Source: Gp6-AA40 sp035764385 (GTDB lineage Bacteria; Acidobacteriota; Vicinamibacteria; Vicinamibacterales; UBA2999). Taken from it: a stretch of 9,131 nucleotides of DNA. The stretch covers positions 1 through 9,131 of the forward strand of contig DASTZI010000012.1 in NCBI GenBank assembly GCA_035764385.1, written 5' to 3'. A program made the translations under genes and the position numbers. The notes beneath the pieces are model-generated. The model ran no database searches. It was not told the DNA's origin and was given only the letters and a program-made list of their open reading frames with translations. Below are positions 6,212 through 9,131 of the stretch, piece by piece. Each line of letters begins with the position of its first letter. The stretch's first letter is position 1.

Positions 6212-6726
6212 TCTCGACTTGCGATCAGCGCGATGCGGCTCGAAGACGCGACGTCATCGCGCGAGTGTTCTTCACAACCCACGCGAGCCATGCGGACCCG
6301 CCGCGGAGCAGGGCTGACGGCCGGCGTCGCTGCGCGTTCGGTTGCGGCGATGCCCACGCCCGGGGCACCTCCGACCCGCAGTACACGCAGCGGCCAGATC
6401 GAAAATCGAACTGATGGAGACCCTCGGTCCTCAGCTCACACCGGAGACGGCGGCGAAGGGCGCGCAGCGTCGTGAGCACGGGGGAGATCCTGGATCGGGC
6501 AATACGCCGTCCGCCATCCCAAAATTCTGTCTTAGAGCTTTTCACCAAAAGTTCACGATCGTCCACAGTCCCAACACATTGCCCGCCGCAATCGCGGACA
6601 TTTGGCCAGATCTGCGGAGGCACGGCGGTTGCTCATCCGCGGCGCGGCTCGTCTCGTCGGCGTTCATCTGACATCACAACACGCTGCGACCAAACTTTTG
6701 GGAGTCAACCTCTGGGCAGACTACCG
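6212..6726. other. Stretch without a convincing gene
   Basis: Both strands carry open frames here, but none shows a recognised domain. The only one with a plausible ribosome binding site is the minus-strand CxxC frame listed separately. The last 190 bases (about 6535-6726) are less GC-rich and presumably hold the promoter of the BACON lipoprotein gene, but I see no clear -35/-10 pair and no strong terminator. Confidence 0.5.
6225..6479 (-). CDS. Possible small CxxC protein, 84 aa
   Basis: Starting from a GTG at 6479 with AGGA eight nt upstream, this frame encodes a basic protein. A local motif, LHQFDFRSGRCVYCGSE (residues 21-37), looks like one half of a small zinc ribbon: a histidine followed by CxxC. 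The C-terminal half is arginine- and alanine-rich without clear structure. A single CxxC with a nearby His is minimal for metal binding. Frames on the opposite strand cover the same bases, and none has better support. It may be a genuine small gene or a chance frame in GC-rich DNA. Confidence 0.3.
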   Translation of the reverse strand: MLTTLRALRRRLRCELRTEGLHQFDFRSGRCVYCGSEVPRAWASPQPNAQRRRPSALLRGGSAWLAWVVKNTRAMTSRLRAASR

Positions 6727-8946
6727 ATGTACAAGGCTGTCACCGCGAGACCGCTCACTTCCCTGCTCCTGTCGGTGCTGTCGTGCGTACTCGGCGCCTG
6801 CGGTTCAACTGTTGCCACATCGACGGGGCCTTCACCCACAAAGTGCGCGGTCGCGCTCGCCGTCCCAGCTTCTCCTGTCAGCTCGAACGGCGATACGACG
6901 ACTGTAGGCGTCACCACCCAGCCTGAATGCGCATGGTCCGCCTCGTCGGACGCCGCGTGGATCACCGGTCTGACGCCCGCCTCCGGCCAGGGGAGCGCAC
7001 AACTCCAGATGCAGATTGCCGCGAACCCCGCTGGCACCGCTCGCCAAGGCGACATCATCGTGAATGGCGAACGGGGGCGGATCCGCCAGGATGCGGTCGC
7101 GTGCGTGTTCGAGCTCTCCACGACTGAGCAGACGGTTCCCGCGGCTGGAGGAACAGGGAGGATCACGGTGACAACCGCCGCGGGTTGTGCGTGGAGTGCT
7201 CAGGCCGACGCCGCGTGGGTGACGCTGAACGGGGGGTCGACGGGAACTGGAACGGGAAACCTGACCTTCACGATCGGGTCGAATTCTGGAACGACGACGC
7301 GCGCGGCATCGATCGTGGTGGCGGGCCAGACGGTGAAGATCACGCAGCAGACCAACGCTGCGACTCCTCCACCACCGGTACTGCCGGTCAACTGCAGCGT
7401 CACGGTCACGCCGAAGGATGTGTCGCTGCTGGCGACGGGCACCGGCAGCAGCTCGATCTCTGTGTCCGCGGCGGCGGCATGTGAATGGTCGGCCAGCACC
7501 GATACCTCCTGGATTTCGCTGACCGGTCGAACGAGCGGCACGGGCAATGGCACCGTGACCTTCAGCGTTGCGTCCAACATCGGCGCTGCTCGAAGCGGCG
7601 ACCTGACGATCGCCGACCAGACGGTCTCTGTGCACCAGGCCGCAGGAACGGTCCCATGCTCGTATACAGTCACGCCGTTGACGACATCGGTCACCAAGAC
7701 AGGTGGGACGGGATCTCCAATCACGATCGATACGCAGACAGGCTGCGCCTGGACCGCTGCCAGCAACGCAACGTGGTTGGTTATTACATCGGCCACAAGC
7801 GGATCCGGTGACGCATCGGTGTCTTTCCGCGCTTCGGAAAACATGGACACAACCGCCGGACGGAGCGGAACGTTGACGGTTGCCGGGCAGACGGTGACGG
7901 TATCGCAGCCTTCGGCGGCCTGCCCCTATACCTTGTCGCCCACAACGATCTCCATTCCGGCAGCGGGGTCCACTGCTACTTCGGTGTCAGTGACAACTGC
8001 GGGCGGGTGTCCATGGAATGGTTCAAGCAACGCCTCCTGGATCTCGATCGTGTCCGGAGCAAGTGGCAGCGCCAGTGGCACGATGACAATCGCTGTCGGC
8101 GCCAACAGCGGAGCGGCGCGTTCCGGCACGCTGACGATTGCGGGCCAGACGGTCACGGTGAATCAGGCGGCGGCACCATGTTCCTATTCCGTAGCTCCGA
8201 CCACCCTGTCCGTTGGCGCAGGTGGTGGGGCAACCGGTCCGGTGACCGTGACCGCGACGGCAGGGTGCACATGGACGGCAACGAGCAACGTGTCGTGGTT
8301 GTCGATCACCGCCGGCGCGAGCGGAACCGGCAATGGCGGCGTCTCAATCACTGCGGTCGCGAATACAGGCGCAGCGCGTACAGGCACGTTGACCATCGCG
8401 AGCCAGACCGTCACCGTGAATCAGGCTGCGACGACGTGTTCCTACTCCGTCACGCCGACGACTGTTTCGATTGGCGCGGCAGGCGGCACGGGGATGCCGA
8501 TTTCCGTATCCGTCGGTTCAGGCTGCACCTGGGCTGCAACGAGCAGTGCGGCATGGGTCACGATCCTGACGGGCGCTACCGGGACGGGCAACGGCAGCGT
8601 CACGTATTCCGTGCAGGCGAATACCGGGTCTGCTCGAACGGGTACGCTGACGGTTGCCGGACAGGGCGTCACCATTTCGCAGAGTGCGCCGTGCACCTAC
8701 AACATTTCACCGATGAGCACCTCGTTTGACAAGGCAGGGGGAACCGGAACGGTCTCGGTGACGACGCAAACGGGCTGCGCATGGACAGCCGTGAGTACCG
8801 CCACTTGGATCACTATCAGCGGCGGATCGAGCGGTACCGGAAACGGCACCGTCAATTTCGCGGTGGCAGCGAACGCCACCGGCAGCGACCGGACTGGAAC
8901 GTTGACGATCGCAGGTCGGACGTTCACGGTGACCGAGAAGCATTAG
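6727..8946 (+). CDS. Lipoprotein made of eight BACON-type repeats
   Basis: This is a 739-residue exported protein. The N-terminus is a lipoprotein signal: basic start MYKAVTARPL, hydrophobic core SLLLSVLSCV, and lipobox LGAC, giving lipidated Cys25. After a short Ser/Thr linker the whole protein (residues 40-739) consists of eight BACON-type beta-sandwich repeats of 84-97 residues. Each begins with Cys, has a second Cys 28-29 residues later in a C-x-W motif, a further Trp eight residues on, a central SGTGNG-like turn, and ends with a strand of the type LTIAGQTVTVNQA. BACON domains are associated with carbohydrate or mucin binding and cell-surface adhesion; substrate and location here are inference. 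No enzymatic domain is present, so it may be an adhesive or spacer protein. The ATG at 6727 is chosen because it directly precedes the signal sequence; earlier in-frame starts add 85 residues without sense. The Shine-Dalgarno sequence is weak. Confidence 0.93.
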   Translation: MYKAVTARPLTSLLLSVLSCVLGACGSTVATSTGPSPTKCAVALAVPASPVSSNGDTTTVGVTTQPECAWSASSDAAWITGLTPASGQGSAQLQMQIAANPAGTARQGDIIVNGERGRIRQDAVACVFELSTTEQTVPAAGGTGRITVTTAAGCAWSAQADAAWVTLNGGSTGTGTGNLTFTIGSNSGTTTRAASIVVAGQTVKITQQTNAATPPPPVLPVNCSVTVTPKDVSLLATGTGSSSISVSAAAACEWSASTDTSWISLTGRTSGTGNGTVTFSVASNIGAARSGDLTIADQTVSVHQAAGTVPCSYTVTPLTTSVTKTGGTGSPITIDTQTGCAWTAASNATWLVITSATSGSGDASVSFRASENMDTTAGRSGTLTVAGQTVTVSQPSAACPYTLSPTTISIPAAGSTATSVSVTTAGGCPWNGSSNASWISIVSGASGSASGTMTIAVGANSGAARSGTLTIAGQTVTVNQAAAPCSYSVAPTTLSVGAGGGATGPVTVTATAGCTWTATSNVSWLSITAGASGTGNGGVSITAVANTGAARTGTLTIASQTVTVNQAATTCSYSVTPTTVSIGAAGGTGMPISVSVGSGCTWAATSSAAWVTILTGATGTGNGSVTYSVQANTGSARTGTLTVAGQGVTISQSAPCTYNISPMSTSFDKAGGTGTVSVTTQTGCAWTAVSTATWITISGGSSGTGNGTVNFAVAANATGSDRTGTLTIAGRTFTVTEKH
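6844..8943 (+). repeat. Eight tandem BACON-type repeat units inside the lipoprotein gene
   Basis: Unit boundaries set at each leading Cys codon are 6844-7101, 7102-7392, 7393-7656, 7657-7920, 7921-8178, 8179-8436, 8437-8691 and 8692-8943. Lengths are 258, 291, 264, 264, 258, 258, 255 and 252 bp. Unit 2 is long because it ends in a proline-rich linker (TPPPPVLP). Units 5, 6 and 7 look most alike, including near-identical DNA at the end-strand codons; unit 1 is the most diverged. Confidence 0.9.
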
Positions 8947-8950
8947 GAGG
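8945..8950 (+). promoter_or_regulatory. Shine-Dalgarno sequence overlapping the upstream stop codon
   Basis: AGGAGG is a near-perfect ribosome binding site that shares two bases with the TAG stop of the BACON lipoprotein gene. It decides the GTG start at 8954, three nt further on, and points to translational coupling of the two genes. Confidence 0.7.
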
Positions 8951-8953
8951 CGT

Positions 8954-9131
8954 GTGATCGTCCGCGGACCCCTTGCTGTTACCCTCGCCGCGTTCATCGT
9001 GTGCGCGGCAGCCTTCCCCACCCCGGCCGGAGCACAGCAGACGATTACCAGCGGCCTGTCGTTTCTGCTCACCAACCGATCGATCCCCACCGGAGATTTT
9101 GCCCGCGACGAAGCCGCCGCCGCCGCCACCC
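8954..9131 (+). CDS. Exported protein of unknown function, 3' part outside window
   Basis: Only the first 59 codons are visible. The product starts with a classical signal peptide: MIVRG, a hydrophobic core (PLAVTLAAFIVCAAAF) and a probable signal peptidase I site after AGA, before QQTITSG. The mature start, SGLSFLLTNRSIPTGDFARD, resembles exported acidobacterial hypothetical proteins as I remember them, but I cannot name a function. It lies seven nt after the BACON lipoprotein stop, with a strong ribosome binding site overlapping that stop, so the two are almost certainly co-transcribed. The absence of a lipobox separates it from its neighbour. A run of GCC alanine codons marks the window edge. 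An outer-membrane or periplasmic location is likely, given the signal peptide. Confidence 0.88.
   Translation, partial: MIVRGPLAVTLAAFIVCAAAFPTPAGAQQTITSGLSFLLTNRSIPTGDFARDEAAAAAT

Noticed and set aside
6472..6726. 85-codon N-terminal extension of the BACON lipoprotein
   Set aside because: It would place the lipoprotein signal sequence in the interior of the protein; the ATG at 6727 directly precedes it.
6832..7850. Long frames on the minus strand of the BACON gene
   Set aside because: They are mirror products of a Ser/Thr/Gly-rich repetitive gene and lack domain features.
6844..8943. Tandem repeats considered as a CRISPR array
   Set aside because: The units are about 260 bp, fully coding and diverged, and encode BACON-type domains.

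Overview
The window is GC-rich and tightly packed. It carries two cytoplasmic histidine kinases of the HisKA_3 type, a receiver-MEDS protein, a SpoIIAA-like small protein, a tRNA-Leu, and a large lipoprotein built from eight BACON-type repeats. This mix, together with small coiled-coil hypothetical genes and frequent GTG starts, suggests a member of the Acidobacteriota, perhaps class Vicinamibacteria. That placement is inferred from gene style; no marker gene is present to prove it.

Layout. Positions 1-1917 (minus) hold a GAF-PAS-PAS-HisKA_3 sensor kinase whose C-terminal ATPase domain runs off the left edge. Positions 1918-2940 hold no strong gene; two weak small minus-strand reading frames are listed, plus a perfect 20-bp palindrome at 2884-2903. 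A tRNA-Leu(CAA) lies on the minus strand at 2941-3029. From 3098 to 5744 (plus) three genes run head to tail. The first is a response-regulator receiver fused to a MEDS sensory domain. The second is a 125-residue SpoIIAA/STAS-like protein resembling DUF7793. The third is a HAMP-like/PAS/HisKA_3/HATPase_c kinase whose start overlaps the second gene by 25 nt. At 5906-6211 (plus) there is a small coiled-coil protein with a good ribosome binding site. About 500 nt without a convincing gene follow (6212-6726), apart from a weak CxxC-containing minus-strand frame. A 739-residue lipoprotein with eight BACON-type repeats occupies 6727-8946 (plus), and the start of an exported protein of unknown function lies at 8954 to the right edge.

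How they may work together. The three-gene plus-strand cluster looks like a self-contained signalling module. The kinase (phospho-acceptor His228) probably phosphorylates the receiver (Asp65) of the REC-MEDS protein, which has no DNA-binding output domain. The SpoIIAA-like protein between them could be a protein-interaction partner. HisKA_3 kinases normally work with NarL/LuxR-type regulators that carry an HTH domain, so a receiver joined to MEDS is the most unusual part of the window. The left-hand kinase is convergent with none of these genes and its own regulator is probably beyond the left edge. The BACON lipoprotein and its downstream neighbour probably form a cell-envelope operon unrelated to the signalling genes.
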